Positions 7,923 to 17,244 of a DNA stretch of 64,000 bases are shown here, piece after piece. The DNA comes from DATMRF01 sp035566435. GTDB taxonomy: Bacteria > Verrucomicrobiota > Verrucomicrobiia > Limisphaerales > UBA8199. The stretch's first letter is position 1, and every line of letters begins with the position of its first letter. The stretch spans positions 32,956-96,955 of the forward strand of contig DATMRF010000002.1 of the NCBI GenBank assembly GCA_035566435.1, written 5' to 3'. The notes below the pieces were generated by a model. The model did not search any database. It was not told the origin of the DNA and saw only the letters and a program-made list of their open reading frames with translations. Both the position numbers and the translations under genes were made by a program.

Positions 7923-9317
7923 ATGCTGCGCCGCAATCGTGTCATACGGATGCAGGTCCATGAGCTGATCGATGCCTGCCTCTTCATGTTCAGCTTTTGG
8001 CTGGCGTACGCTCTGCGGTCCAATGACACTATTATTAATCTCTTCGGCCTGCATGCAATCCCGCGGGATGCTTTTGACCGTTACCTGTGGCTTTACCTGG
8101 TGATCCCGGCGGCGCCACTGGTGCTGGAAGCCGTGGGGTTTTACAACCGGCCGTTGCTTTGCTCGCGCCGAGCAACCGCCTGGCTCCTGTTCAAAGGGTG
8201 CCTGGTCACTACACTCGCCATTACACTTGCCCTGGTGATGTTCAGGTTGGAACTCGCGCGGTGGGTGGTCATCTGGTTCGGGTTCATCAGTTTCGGGTTG
8301 GTATTCGCCAAAGAGGAACTGCTCCAAATGATGGTTAGGAGCAAGGTCGGCGCGGAGCAGTACCGGCGCCGGTTTATTCTGGTGGGCACGGCCGAGGAGA
8401 CCGCACGGGTGCGGTCGGAGTTGCGCGCAAAGTCCTCCGAAGCGATCGACGTCGTGGCCCAATTGGACCTGAGTGAGGCGCCGCTCGAACGCCTGGTGGA
8501 TTTGCTGCACGAGCATTCGATCAACGGGGTAATCATCACCGCCAAGCGCTCCTCTTTCGACCAGGTGGAAGCAGTCATCAACGCGTGCGAGTTGGAGGGG
8601 GTCGAGGTCTGGCTGGTGGCGGATTTTTTCAAGGCGCAGCTCTCCCGCACCACCTTCGACGATTTCTGCGGACAACCAATCCTGGTGTTTCGGAGCACCC
8701 CGGAGGCGTCCTGGCAAGGCGTGCTCAAACAGGTAGTCGATTATGTTGGCGCGACTCTCCTGCTGATCGTTTGGTCGCCGATCCTGCTGGTGGTGGCGTT
8801 GCTGGTTAAGCTCACCTCTCCCGGTCCGATCTTCTTCCACCAGGCGCGTTCGGGGCTCAACGGCCGGCCGTTTATCCTCTACAAGTTCCGGACCATGATC
8901 ACCAACGCCGAACAGCTCAAGCATGAGCTGGCAGCCATGAACGAAATGACCGGGCCGGTCTTCAAAGTGAGCAACGACCCGCGCGTCACTCCCGTGGGCA
9001 GGCTGCTGCGGAAATTCAGCATCGATGAGTTTCCACAGCTCTTCAATGTGTTGCGCGGCGAGATGAGCCTCGTAGGCCCGCGACCACTTCCGGTGGACGA
9101 GGTGAAGCGCTTTCATGACCTGGCCCACAGGCGCCGGCTCAGCGTCAAGCCGGGCCTGACCTGCCTCTGGCAGGTTAGCGGCCGCAACAACGTGAATGAC
9201 TTCCGGGATTGGGTTCGCCTGGACCTTGAGTACATCGACAATTGGTCCCTCTGGCTGGATTTTAAGATCCTTTGTCGCACCGTGCCGATAGTCCTGGTAG
9301 GAACAGGGGCACGGTGA
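7923..9317 (+). CDS. polyprenyl-phosphate sugar phosphotransferase
   Basis: Initiating enzyme of exopolysaccharide synthesis: moves a sugar-1-phosphate from a nucleotide sugar to undecaprenyl phosphate in the inner membrane. The 464-residue protein has an N-terminal block of about four membrane helices, a middle nucleotide-fold region, one further helix (LLLIVWSPILLVVALLVKL) and the C-terminal catalytic domain. The signature is complete: SPGPIFFHQARSG, YKFRTM, KFSIDEFPQLFNVLRGEMS, LVGPRP, VKPGLTCLWQVSGRN and LDLEYIDNWS. This is the WcaJ/PssY-like layout. It sits 26 bp after the EpsI-like gene and is likely co-transcribed with the exosortase pair and the next sugar gene. The sugar used cannot be told from sequence. 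Confidence 0.93.
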   Translation: MLRRNRVIRMQVHELIDACLFMFSFWLAYALRSNDTIINLFGLHAIPRDAFDRYLWLYLVIPAAPLVLEAVGFYNRPLLCSRRATAWLLFKGCLVTTLAITLALVMFRLELARWVVIWFGFISFGLVFAKEELLQMMVRSKVGAEQYRRRFILVGTAEETARVRSELRAKSSEAIDVVAQLDLSEAPLERLVDLLHEHSINGVIITAKRSSFDQVEAVINACELEGVEVWLVADFFKAQLSRTTFDDFCGQPILVFRSTPEASWQGVLKQVVDYVGATLLLIVWSPILLVVALLVKLTSPGPIFFHQARSGLNGRPFILYKFRTMITNAEQLKHELAAMNEMTGPVFKVSNDPRVTPVGRLLRKFSIDEFPQLFNVLRGEMSLVGPRPLPVDEVKRFHDLAHRRRLSVKPGLTCLWQVSGRNNVNDFRDWVRLDLEYIDNWSLWLDFKILCRTVPIVLVGTGAR

Positions 9318-9390
9318 ACGCAAGAATTGAAGATTCTCAATTCGCCGTTTTCAATTTCCCGCACCTTACGGCATTGAGGATGATTAACTG

Positions 9391-10356
9391 ATGCGCGCTA
9401 ACCGGACTAATGTCTCCCGCCAACGCCCCACCAGCGTCGTTACCGGCGCGGCCGGGTTTCTGGGTTCACACCTGACTGACCTGCTGCTGGCACGCGGCCA
9501 CAAGGTCATCGGCATCGACAACTTTGTTACCGGCGCCGTCGATAACATCTCCCACCTGGGGGGTAATCCAAATTTCAAGTTCATCGAGCAGGATGTCACC
9601 GAGTTTATTTTTCTGGATGTGCCGGTTCATTATGTGTGGCACTTCGCGTCGCCGGCAAGCCCGATTGATTACCTCGAACTCCCGATCCAAACACTGAAAG
9701 TTGGGTCGCTCGGCACCCACAAGGCGCTGGGTCTGGCGAAGAATAAAAAGGCTCGGTTCCTTCTGGCTTCAACCTCGGAAATTTACGGCGACCCGTTGGT
9801 GCACCCGCAACCGGAGGAATACTGGGGCAACGTCAACTCGATTGGGCCGCGCGGCTGCTATGATGAGGCGAAACGGTTTGCTGAGGCGCTCGCGATGGCC
9901 TACCGCAACGAACACAAGGTCGAGACCCGAATCGTGCGTATTTTCAATACTTACGGGCCCCGCATGCGGCTGCATGATGGCCGGGTCGTCCCGGCTTTCG
10001 TCAGCCAGGCTCTCAAAAACAAACCGATTACAGTCTTCGGCAAGGGCCACCAGACCCGGAGCTTCTGCTACGTCTCCGATCTCATCGAGGGGATCTTCCG
10101 GCTGATGCTGAGCGACTACGACCTGCCAGTCAACATCGGGAATCCGACCGAAATGACCGTGCTGGAATTCGCGAAGGAGATTATTCGCGCGACCGGGTCG
10201 CAAAGCAGGATCGCGTTTAAGCCCTTGCCGCAGGACGACCCAAAGCAACGCCGCCCGGATATCGCCAAGGCCAGGAAACTGCTGGGGTGGGAACCCAAGG
10301 TCCCGCTGGCCGGAGGACTCGTGAAGACGATCGAGTACTTTCGGAAGAAGGTATGA
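9391..10356 (+). CDS. uxs: UDP-glucuronate decarboxylase (SDR family)
   Basis: Extended short-chain dehydrogenase that converts UDP-glucuronate to UDP-xylose using bound NAD. The 321-residue protein has the nucleotide-binding motif TGAAGFLGSHL (Gly19, Gly22, Gly25), the SDR catalytic Tyr157-x3-Lys161 (CYDEAKR), the STSEIYGDP block with its Ser/Thr, and the UXS-like stretches HFASPASPIDYL and RIFNTYGPRM. The C-terminal TRSFCYVSDLIEGI and DDPKQRRPDI fit the same family. It follows the sugar transferase by 73 bp and presumably supplies a nucleotide sugar for the polysaccharide. A closely related dTDP- or GDP-sugar dehydratase is less likely given the ASPASP motif. Confidence 0.9.
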   Translation: MRANRTNVSRQRPTSVVTGAAGFLGSHLTDLLLARGHKVIGIDNFVTGAVDNISHLGGNPNFKFIEQDVTEFIFLDVPVHYVWHFASPASPIDYLELPIQTLKVGSLGTHKALGLAKNKKARFLLASTSEIYGDPLVHPQPEEYWGNVNSIGPRGCYDEAKRFAEALAMAYRNEHKVETRIVRIFNTYGPRMRLHDGRVVPAFVSQALKNKPITVFGKGHQTRSFCYVSDLIEGIFRLMLSDYDLPVNIGNPTEMTVLEFAKEIIRATGSQSRIAFKPLPQDDPKQRRPDIAKARKLLGWEPKVPLAGGLVKTIEYFRKKV

Positions 10357-10368
10357 CGGCAACGGCGA

Positions 10369-10473
10369 GGGGGCTGGAGTACTGTAGTGATGGAATGGTG
10401 GGTACCACGACATCGTGTTGCACCCCTTCCCCAATACCCTATTGCTCCAACACTCCGTCACTTCACCGCCCCC
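10369..10473. repeat. inverted pair of 8-bp periodic repeats before lpxA
   Basis: Left arm 10369-10402 is GGGGGC followed by 8-bp units of the type TGGAGTAC, TGTAGTGA, TGGAATGG. Right arm 10429-10473 is the reverse complement of a similar series and ends in GCCCCC. The arms are separated by 26 bases. The DNA between uxs and lpxA has no gene; the frame of lpxA happens to be open across it. Confidence 0.6.
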
Positions 10474-10524
10474 GCCCCGTTTTTTTCGCTTGGCAACCCC
10501 GCCTGTTCGCACATCTTTGGCCTC

Positions 10525-11319
10525 GTGATTGATCCGACGGCAATTATCGCCCCCCAGGCAAAACTCGACCCCACGGTTGAAGTCGGGCCTTACACTGTGA
10601 TCGATGCAGGCGTGGAGGTCGGAGCGCATTGCGTCATCGGCCCGCACGCCTATTTGACCGGGTTGACGAGCATTGGGGTGCGGAATCGATTTTTCGCCGG
10701 TTGTGTCATCGGCGAAGCGCCGCAGGACCTGAAATACCAGGGGACACCCACCCGGCTGCGCATCGGTGACGACAATGTCTTTCGCGAGCATGTCACGGTG
10801 CATCGATCGACCAAAGTGGGTGAGGAAACGACCCTGGGTTCGCACAATTTCCTTATGGCCCACTGCCACGTCGCGCACAACTGCCAGGTCGGCAACCACG
10901 TGATTATCGCGAACGGCGCGCTGTTGGGTGGCCATGTGAGCATCGCAGATCGGGCCTTCATCTCGGGTAATTGCCTGGTGCATCAGTTTGTGCGGGTGGG
11001 CACGCTGGCCCTGATGCAGGGCGGTTCGGCGATCAGCAAGGATCTGCCCCCCTTTACCGTGGCGCGCGGCGACAATGGAATCTGCGGACTGAACACGGTG
11101 GGTTTGCGCCGGGGAGGGCTGACCGCCGCGGAGCGTTTGGAATTGCGCCAGCTTTATCATGCGCTCTTTCGCAAGGGCACCAAGCTTAGCGCGGCTGTGG
11201 CGGCGGCAAAGACCCGGTTCGCCAGCCCGCCGTCTCTGATAATGCTCGACTTCCTGCGAGCGGCAAAGCGCGGCGTCTGTTCTGACGCGGGCCTGGGTGG
11301 GGAAGCCAAAGCCAATTAA
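10525..11319 (+). CDS. lpxA: UDP-N-acetylglucosamine acyltransferase LpxA
   Basis: First enzyme of lipid A synthesis: transfers a 3-hydroxyacyl chain from acyl-ACP to UDP-GlcNAc in the cytoplasm. A left-handed beta-helix of hexapeptide repeats (IIAPQAKLD, VEVGPYTVID and so on) carries the catalytic His motif LMAHCHVAHNCQVG and the GLNTVGLRRGG and LYHALFRKGTKL C-terminal motifs. The GTG at 10525 (VIDPTAII) is chosen because it gives the normal 264-residue length. An upstream in-frame ATG at 10387 would add 46 residues translated from the inverted repeat. Finding lpxA supports a lipid-A-bearing outer membrane. The other lpx genes are not nearby. Confidence 0.94.
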   Translation: MIDPTAIIAPQAKLDPTVEVGPYTVIDAGVEVGAHCVIGPHAYLTGLTSIGVRNRFFAGCVIGEAPQDLKYQGTPTRLRIGDDNVFREHVTVHRSTKVGEETTLGSHNFLMAHCHVAHNCQVGNHVIIANGALLGGHVSIADRAFISGNCLVHQFVRVGTLALMQGGSAISKDLPPFTVARGDNGICGLNTVGLRRGGLTAAERLELRQLYHALFRKGTKLSAAVAAAKTRFASPPSLIMLDFLRAAKRGVCSDAGLGGEAKAN

Positions 11320-11400
11320 CCGAGGTTGCGGAAGGCGCTCGTCACCATTCTTTCTGCGCAGGGTTAAGGGTGGCGAAGGCGCTGCAAGCCCCTGCTGCGG

Positions 11401-11637
11401 CTACTGGCGCTCGTACTCTCCCTTCTTGACCCGCTTGAGAACGGTGAACCCGGCCTTTTTGGCGTCGGAAATCGAAAGCGCCTTGAGAGAATTAAAGCGT
11501 GAGAGCACTTTGCGCACGGGCTTTTTGCACGCTGGGCATTTCGTCAGCGGGGCTGCCGAGAGCGGCCGGAATAGCGTAAACTTGCCGCCGCAGACTTTAC
11601 AGTCCCCGTCGCATAGTTCGTACTCGTAAATCGGCAT
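11401..11637 (-). CDS. FmdB-family zinc-ribbon protein
   Basis: A 78-residue protein with the family start MPIYEYEL and two CxxC knuckles (CKVCGGKF, CPACKKP), which together should bind one zinc. FmdB-like proteins are proposed regulators but their function is mostly unproven. It differs slightly from the norm in having CDGDCKVCG with an extra cysteine. It is the last gene of a leftward run NfeD-SPFH-FmdB, 41 bp after the SPFH stop. Confidence 0.85.
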   Translation of the reverse strand: MPIYEYELCDGDCKVCGGKFTLFRPLSAAPLTKCPACKKPVRKVLSRFNSLKALSISDAKKAGFTVLKRVKKGEYERQ

Positions 11638-11678
11638 ACTTCAACCGGAGAATGAGTCAACCGGCCCATCACCAGTTC

Positions 11679-12461
11679 TCACGGTTTGGGCGGCCCTTTC
11701 ATGAACGGGCTGAACAGGTCAATAGGCACCGGTAAAAAGGTGGTGGTGTTATGCTCGCTGGAAATCTCGCGCATGGTCTGGAGGAAGCGGAGTTGGAGCG
11801 CGATGGGCTCTTTGCTGATCATGGCGGCGGCCTGGACCATTTTCTCGGCAGCCTGGAATTCTCCCTCGGCGTTGACGATCTTCGCGCGCCGCTCGCGTTC
11901 GGCTTCGGCCTGCTTGGCCATCGCTCGCTTCATGCTGTCCGGCAGTGACACGTCCTTGACCTCGACCGCAGTGACTTTGACGCCCCACGGCTCAGTTTGG
12001 CGATCGATGATCTCCTGCAACTTCTGGTTGATCACATCGCGCTGCGAAAGCAGGTCGTCCAAAGGCGCCTGGCCCAGAACGCTCCTGAGAGTCGTCTGGG
12101 CGATCAGCGAAGTGGCTTTCCAGTAATTTTCCACTTTGACTACCGCCGCAACTGGGTCCACGACGCGGAAATAAACCACCGCATCAACTGTGGCGGGCAC
12201 GTTGTCGCGAGTCATGATTTCCTGTTTGGCGACGTCGATGGTGACCACCCGCAGGTCCATCTTCACCATGCGGTCCACGACCGGGATGAGCAGAATCAAA
12301 CCCGGCCCCTTGGCGCCTAGCAATTTGCCGAGCCGGAAGATGACGCCCCGCTCGTACTCGCGCAGAATGCGGATGGCCTGGGGCATAATGATCGAGGCCA
12401 GGATTAAGATGACGACAATTGTCGGGATGATTTTGGCCAGGTAGGAGAATTGCTCGGGCAT
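11679..12461 (-). CDS. SPFH/Band 7 (stomatin-like) membrane protein
   Basis: A 260-residue slipin-type protein with one N-terminal membrane anchor (TIVVILILASIIM) followed by a Band 7 domain: REYERGVIFRLGKLLGAKGPGLILLIP, then TIDVAKQEIMTRDNVPATVDAVVYFRV. An Ala/Glu-rich coiled-coil follows (KRAMAKQAEAERERRAKIVNAEGE). Such proteins form oligomeric rings in membrane microdomains and work with NfeD-type proteases, exactly the partner encoded 45 bp upstream. It is of normal length. Confidence 0.93.
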   Translation of the reverse strand: MPEQFSYLAKIIPTIVVILILASIIMPQAIRILREYERGVIFRLGKLLGAKGPGLILLIPVVDRMVKMDLRVVTIDVAKQEIMTRDNVPATVDAVVYFRVVDPVAAVVKVENYWKATSLIAQTTLRSVLGQAPLDDLLSQRDVINQKLQEIIDRQTEPWGVKVTAVEVKDVSLPDSMKRAMAKQAEAERERRAKIVNAEGEFQAAEKMVQAAAMISKEPIALQLRFLQTMREISSEHNTTTFLPVPIDLFSPFMKGPPKP

Positions 12462-12506
12462 AGGTTCTTTTGTGGGTTAATGGTTGATCGAACTAAAATG
12501 CATGGT

Positions 12507-13787
12507 TCAAGCCGCTTTGGGCTTCACTTTCAAAGTAAGGCCAGTGATGCCAACGATCTCCACCGACCGCCCGGCTTCAATCGGCGCATCGCTAACGGCA
12601 TTCCAGTATTCGCCTTCGACGAAGACCTTGCCGCCAGCCGGATCGATGCGAGCTAAGGCCGGGGCGGTCTTGCCCAGAAGGGTTTCCTTGCCGGCCCGGA
12701 CGGGCAGGAGTTGGGCGCGCAGACCCGCCCCCACAACGAAGACGAAAAAGAGCGCTGTTAGCGCCGTCGCCGGGATAATCCAGACCAGCGACAGCCGGAA
12801 CGCGGGCCCGGCGCGATTAAAGAGCATCAGCGCGCCAAGGAAAAAGGAGACAATGCCGCCGAAAGTCAGCACGCCATGCGTGGGCGCGAAAATATCCACG
12901 ATGAACAGGAGCATCGCCAGCCCCATCAGCGCCAGACCGGCGATATTGACCGGCAGGATCGAGGCCATGTACAGCGCCAGGATAAGCGCGATGGCGCCAA
13001 CTACACCAGGAAGAATCGCGCCGGGGCTGCTGAGTTCGCCGATGATCCCGTAAACAGCGGCCAGCATCAGAATGAGCATAACCTCAGGGCGCCACAGCAA
13101 TTGAAACACGCGCTCGCGGGCCAGCATCGGGAGTTCGACCACCGAAGCGCCCGCGGTTTTCAGGGTTTGGCCGTTCACCTCCCGGCCATCGATTTGCCGG
13201 AGGAGGTCGGGTACGTCCTTGGCGATAATATCGATCACGTTGAGGTCCAGGGCCTTCTCGGCGGTGGTGGACTCACTCTTGACGACCGAAGACTTGGCCC
13301 ACTCGACGTTGCGGCCGCGCTTTTGCGCGATGGACTCGATGTAGCTGCTGCCGTAGCTCTCAAGTTTTTGCTTCATCACGTCGTCGGTCTTTTCTTCGCC
13401 GCCCGCGCCCATCGAGACGGGATGCGCCGCGCCGATGGTCGTGTTGGGAGCCATGGCGGCGATATCGGCGGCCAGGGTAATAAAGCAACCGGCACTGGCC
13501 GCGGTGGCGCCGGAGGGCGCAACATAAACAACTATCGGTACATCCGAGGCATAAAGCCTCTGAACGATTTCTTTTGTGGATTCGAGCAACCCCCCGGGAG
13601 TGTCCAACTGAATGACGATATAGGCGTATTTACGCGCGCTCGCCAAGTCGATCGCCCGGCCAATATAGCTCGCCGTAGCCGGCCCTATAGCTCCGTTAAC
13701 CTTTATCAGGCCGACCTCACCTGCCAACAGCCCAGGAACGAGCGGGCCCGCCAGCAGGGCCAAAAGAATGGGTAACAAACGCCGCAT
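12507..13787 (-). CDS. nfeD: NfeD-type membrane serine protease
   Basis: About 426 residues: a signal peptide (LLPILLALLAGPLVPGLLAG), a ClpP-like protease domain (VIQLDTPGGLLEST, VAPSGATAASAGCFI with the catalytic Ser, then AAHPVS), four to five membrane helices and a C-terminal OB-fold NfeD domain (GKTAPALARIDPAGGKVFVEGEYWNA). Long-form NfeD proteins cleave stomatin partners; the SPFH gene follows directly. The start at 13787 is set by a GAGGGTGAT ribosome site just upstream and by the signal peptide. The frame is open 72 codons further upstream, but that stretch is unlike protein. Confidence 0.92.
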   Translation of the reverse strand: MRRLLPILLALLAGPLVPGLLAGEVGLIKVNGAIGPATASYIGRAIDLASARKYAYIVIQLDTPGGLLESTKEIVQRLYASDVPIVVYVAPSGATAASAGCFITLAADIAAMAPNTTIGAAHPVSMGAGGEEKTDDVMKQKLESYGSSYIESIAQKRGRNVEWAKSSVVKSESTTAEKALDLNVIDIIAKDVPDLLRQIDGREVNGQTLKTAGASVVELPMLARERVFQLLWRPEVMLILMLAAVYGIIGELSSPGAILPGVVGAIALILALYMASILPVNIAGLALMGLAMLLFIVDIFAPTHGVLTFGGIVSFFLGALMLFNRAGPAFRLSLVWIIPATALTALFFVFVVGAGLRAQLLPVRAGKETLLGKTAPALARIDPAGGKVFVEGEYWNAVSDAPIEAGRSVEIVGITGLTLKVKPKAA

Positions 13788-14004
13788 ATCACCCTCGCTG
13801 CAATTCAATGTACCAGAGGGTCTAAAGCGCGCAACCCGGAAGATTAAGACCAAAGTCGCAAGTCTCAAGTCTAACGGTTGAATGCGGCAGGGATCTCGGG
13901 AGAATTGAACCTCGCAAGTCGCCGCTTCGCAACTTGTCAGTTGTCTACCTTTCAGGGGCTGACTAATCTGCGACCCGGGACCTGCAAAATGCAGCGGTCC
14001 CAAA

Positions 14005-15369
14005 ATGACGCCGACGTTGTTAATTGTCGATGACGAGAAAACCCAGCGTGAAGGCCTGCGGGCGGCGCTGGAGGAGCATTACGACGTGTACCTGGCGGAG
14101 GACGCCAAGGCCGCAATGGACTTGCTCGAAAAGGAGCATTTCGACGTTTTGTTGACGGATTTCCGCCTGCCTTCCGAAGACGGCATGAAACTCATCGCGC
14201 GGGCCAAGTCTCTCTCCCGGCCCCCCATTTGCATCCTCATGACCGCTTACGGCTCGGAGGAACTGGCGGTCGAAGCCATGAAGCGCGGCGCGGATGACTA
14301 CATCGCCAAGGCACGCCTGCAGATCGATGAGTTGGAAATGCGCATCGCCCGCGCCCTGCGCCAGCAGAATCTCGAGACCGAGAACGTTACCCTGCGGCAG
14401 CAGTTGGATTCGAAATTCCAAATGGACCATGTAGTCGGGGAATCGCCCGCGATGCGAGAAGTGCTTGAGGTCGTGCGGCAGGTGGCGCCGACGCGGGCCA
14501 CCGTGCTGTTGCAGGGTGAAAGCGGCACCGGGAAGGAGCTGATCGCCAAGCTGATTCATCAGCTCAGCCCGCGTGCCAAGCAACCGATGGTGACGGTGCA
14601 TTGCGGGGCGCTCACGGCGACGTTGCTGGAGAGCGAACTGTTTGGGCACGAGAAAGGCGCGTTCACGGGCGCGTTCGAGCGGCGCATCGGGCGTTTCGAG
14701 CAGGCCCAGGGCGGCACGCTGTTCCTGGACGAGATCGGCGAGATCGACGCTTCAACTCAAATCAAGCTGTTGCGATTCCTGGGGGAGCGCACGTTCGAAC
14801 GGGTCGGGTCGAACAAAACACTGACCGCCGATGTGCGCCTGGTCGCCGCGACGAACAAGAACCTCGAGGAGCAGGTCAAGGCGGGCTCATTCCGGGAGGA
14901 TTTGTTTTTCCGCCTGCGGGTGGTCGAAATACTTTTGCCGCCTTTGCGGGAGCGAACCGAGGATATCTTGGTGCTGGCGCAGGCCTTCCTGACGGAATTT
15001 GCCGCCGAAAACGAAAAGAAAGTCGCCGGTTTCACCAACGAAGTCCGGGAGACCTTACTCCGCTACTCGTGGCCCGGCAACGTTCGTGAGCTGCGGACGT
15101 CGATCGAGCACGCTGTGGTACTTTGCCGCGGTGACAGGCTCGTGTTGAGCGATCTGCCGCCAGCCGTGCGCAATGGTCCTGCAGCGGCCCCTGCTGCGAG
15201 ACCAGCGCGCGTCCTGAATAACCTGACCCTCAAGTCAGCCGAGAAGGAGTTAATCGTGCGAGCCTTGAAAGAAACGGACGGCAACCGAACCCTGGCTGCG
15301 AAGAAGCTGGGGATGAGCCGCCGCACCTTCCACCGCAGGCTACACGACCACCACCTCGACGCGGCGTAG
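14005..15369 (+). CDS. sigma-54-dependent response regulator (NtrC type)
   Basis: A 454-residue three-domain activator. Residues 1-120 form a receiver domain with acidic Asp9/Asp10 and phospho-acceptor Asp52 (LLTDFRLPSEDGM). The AAA+ domain has Walker A GESGTGKE, the sigma-54 contact loop GAFTGA and Walker B GGTLFLDEIGEID. The C-terminal Fis-like helix-turn-helix (GNRTLAAKKLGMSRRTFHRRL) binds DNA. No cognate histidine kinase is adjacent. The next gene starts 3 bp after the stop. Because it lies near the exosortase/polysaccharide block it could control envelope genes, as PrsR does in other exosortase bacteria, but no target site was identified. The receiver beta5 lysine is followed by Ala rather than Pro. 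Confidence 0.93.
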   Translation: MTPTLLIVDDEKTQREGLRAALEEHYDVYLAEDAKAAMDLLEKEHFDVLLTDFRLPSEDGMKLIARAKSLSRPPICILMTAYGSEELAVEAMKRGADDYIAKARLQIDELEMRIARALRQQNLETENVTLRQQLDSKFQMDHVVGESPAMREVLEVVRQVAPTRATVLLQGESGTGKELIAKLIHQLSPRAKQPMVTVHCGALTATLLESELFGHEKGAFTGAFERRIGRFEQAQGGTLFLDEIGEIDASTQIKLLRFLGERTFERVGSNKTLTADVRLVAATNKNLEEQVKAGSFREDLFFRLRVVEILLPPLRERTEDILVLAQAFLTEFAAENEKKVAGFTNEVRETLLRYSWPGNVRELRTSIEHAVVLCRGDRLVLSDLPPAVRNGPAAAPAARPARVLNNLTLKSAEKELIVRALKETDGNRTLAAKKLGMSRRTFHRRLHDHHLDAA

Positions 15370-15372
15370 AGT

Positions 15373-17205
15373 ATGTACCTTTTGCAGACCCTGATCCACC
15401 GGCTCGAAGTCGGCGGCGGCCTGCGTTATTTGCGCATCGCTCTGGCGGGATTGGCCTTGGTGCTGCTAATCGCTGCCTACAACTGGCGCTCGTACAAGAA
15501 CCTGTCCACCCAGGAGGGGATGGATGCCGCCCAATTGGCTCGCAACCTCTCCCAGGGCAAGGGCTACACGACCTCGTTCGTGAGGCCCTTCAGCATCTAT
15601 CTCCTCAAGAAAAAGGCACAGCGTGCTCAGCCTAATGCTTCATTGGAGTTTGTGACGGGCACCGGCCGAATGGAACGGCATCCGGACCTGGCGAACCCGC
15701 CCGTTTACCCGCTGGCCTTGGCGGGCTTGATGAAACTGCTGCCGTTCGATTTCACCATTCGAAATCACCCCTCCCGTCTCTGGACGCTCAACGGCCAATG
15801 GGCCAGACACCAGCCCGATTTTCTCATCGCACTTTTCAATCAATTCCTCTTCCTGGGAGTGGTAGCGCTGGCGTTCCTGCTCGCGCGGCGGCTGTTCGAC
15901 GAGGCGGTGGCGTGGGTTTCAGGGTTGCTGCTTCTCGGGACGGAATTGTTCTGGCGGTTCAGCGTGTCGGGGCTCTCGACGCCGTTGCTACTACTGATTT
16001 TCATGGGCCTGGCTTGGTGCCTGGTTCTGTTGGAGCAGGAGACGCGCGAGCCCCGGCGGCGACGAGGACGTCTGCTGGCGCTGGCGGGCTTGACCGGCTT
16101 CCTGGTTGGGTTGGGCGGCCTGACGCGATACTCGGTCGCCTGGCTGATCATTCCTGTGACTGCTTTTGTCGTAGCCGTGTCCGGGCGCCAGCGGTTCGTC
16201 GCGGGATTGCTGACCGTAGGGCTGTTCGCCGCAGTCCTTACGCCCTGGGTAATCCGGAATTACTCGGTTAGCGGCGAGCCGTTCGGCACGGCGACCTATG
16301 CAGTGCTGGAGACGACCTATCTTTTCCCCGAACACAACCTCGAACGCTCCTTGGAACCGGAACTTGGTCACCGACCTTTGGCGGGAGTCCGGACAAAGGG
16401 GCTCGGCAACCTGCGCGACATAGTCGCTACCGACCTGCCGAAGCTGGGCGGCACCTGGGTTTCCGGCTTCTTTTTGGTGGGACTGCTGCTGGGGTTGCAG
16501 CGTCCAGCGGTGAGGCGGTTGCGGTATTTTCTGGTGGGCAGCCTGGCTGTGCTGGTAGTGGTCCAGGCCTTCGGCCGGACCCAACTGTCTGAAGACTCGC
16601 CCGAGGTCAATTCGGAGAACCTGCTGGTGCTGGTAGCCCCGCTGGTGATTGTTTATGGCGTCAGCTTGTTTTTTACCCTGCTTGAGCAGGTTAAGCTGCC
16701 GTTCCCCAAACTCCGTTATGCCGTCATCGGACTTTTCGGCGCCGTTGCTTGCCTGCCTCTCCTGCTCAAGTTCCTACCCCCGAGGTCCAGCCCTCTGGCT
16801 TTTCCGCCCTATTACCCGCCCCTGATCCGGGCGACCTGCGAATGGAACCGGGAAGACGAACTGGTCATGAGCGACGTTCCATGGGCCGTCGCCTGGTACG
16901 GCCAGTCTCAAAGCGTCTGGCTGACCCTTAACACCCAATCGGATTTCTTCGGCATCAACGATTACCAAAAGCCCATTCGCGCTCTCTACCTTACTCAGGT
17001 TACGCTTGACGCCCGCTTTTTGTCGCAATGGGTGAAGTCCGGCGACAGGAATTGGGGAAAATTCATACTCGACTGCTTGTTCAGGCGGAGCGAAAAGCGA
17101 GCGGGTCCGCCCGACGGCTTTCCCCTCCCGTATTGGCAGCAGCACGGCCTCTGGCCCGACCAGTTTCTTTTAACCTTCCGCGAAAAGCCGCTCAAGGAGC
17201 CCTGA
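15373..17205 (+). CDS. membrane glycosyltransferase-like protein (GT39/PMT-like)
   Basis: A 610-residue polytopic protein with about ten membrane segments and an extracytoplasmic loop after the first helix, the layout of C-type glycosyltransferases that use polyprenyl-linked sugars. The first loop contains YNWRSYKNLSTQEGMDAAQLARNL, with acidic residues where the catalytic Asp/Glu of this fold is expected. The helix region GLGGLTRYSVAWLIIP resembles the family helix that holds donor-site arginine. The C-terminal 120 residues are soluble (WYGQSQSVWLTLNTQSDFF). It starts 3 bp after the response regulator, so the two are probably co-transcribed. Substrate unknown; family assignment moderate. Confidence 0.7.
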   Translation: MYLLQTLIHRLEVGGGLRYLRIALAGLALVLLIAAYNWRSYKNLSTQEGMDAAQLARNLSQGKGYTTSFVRPFSIYLLKKKAQRAQPNASLEFVTGTGRMERHPDLANPPVYPLALAGLMKLLPFDFTIRNHPSRLWTLNGQWARHQPDFLIALFNQFLFLGVVALAFLLARRLFDEAVAWVSGLLLLGTELFWRFSVSGLSTPLLLLIFMGLAWCLVLLEQETREPRRRRGRLLALAGLTGFLVGLGGLTRYSVAWLIIPVTAFVVAVSGRQRFVAGLLTVGLFAAVLTPWVIRNYSVSGEPFGTATYAVLETTYLFPEHNLERSLEPELGHRPLAGVRTKGLGNLRDIVATDLPKLGGTWVSGFFLVGLLLGLQRPAVRRLRYFLVGSLAVLVVVQAFGRTQLSEDSPEVNSENLLVLVAPLVIVYGVSLFFTLLEQVKLPFPKLRYAVIGLFGAVACLPLLLKFLPPRSSPLAFPPYYPPLIRATCEWNREDELVMSDVPWAVAWYGQSQSVWLTLNTQSDFFGINDYQKPIRALYLTQVTLDARFLSQWVKSGDRNWGKFILDCLFRRSEKRAGPPDGFPLPYWQQHGLWPDQFLLTFREKPLKEP

Positions 17206-17244
17206 ACCCGAGTGCTGGCGGCTAAGGCTCGCGAGATAGGGCCG

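Noticed and set aside
7842..9323. Long open frame opposite the sugar transferase
   Set aside because: Antisense to a gene with all catalytic motifs; composition is His/Gln/Arg rich.
10387..10524. 46-residue N-terminal extension of LpxA
   Set aside because: It is translated from the inverted repeat; LpxA begins at the GTG at 10525.
9769..11160. Long open frame opposite uxs and lpxA
   Set aside because: Runs antisense through two well-supported genes and through the inverted repeat.
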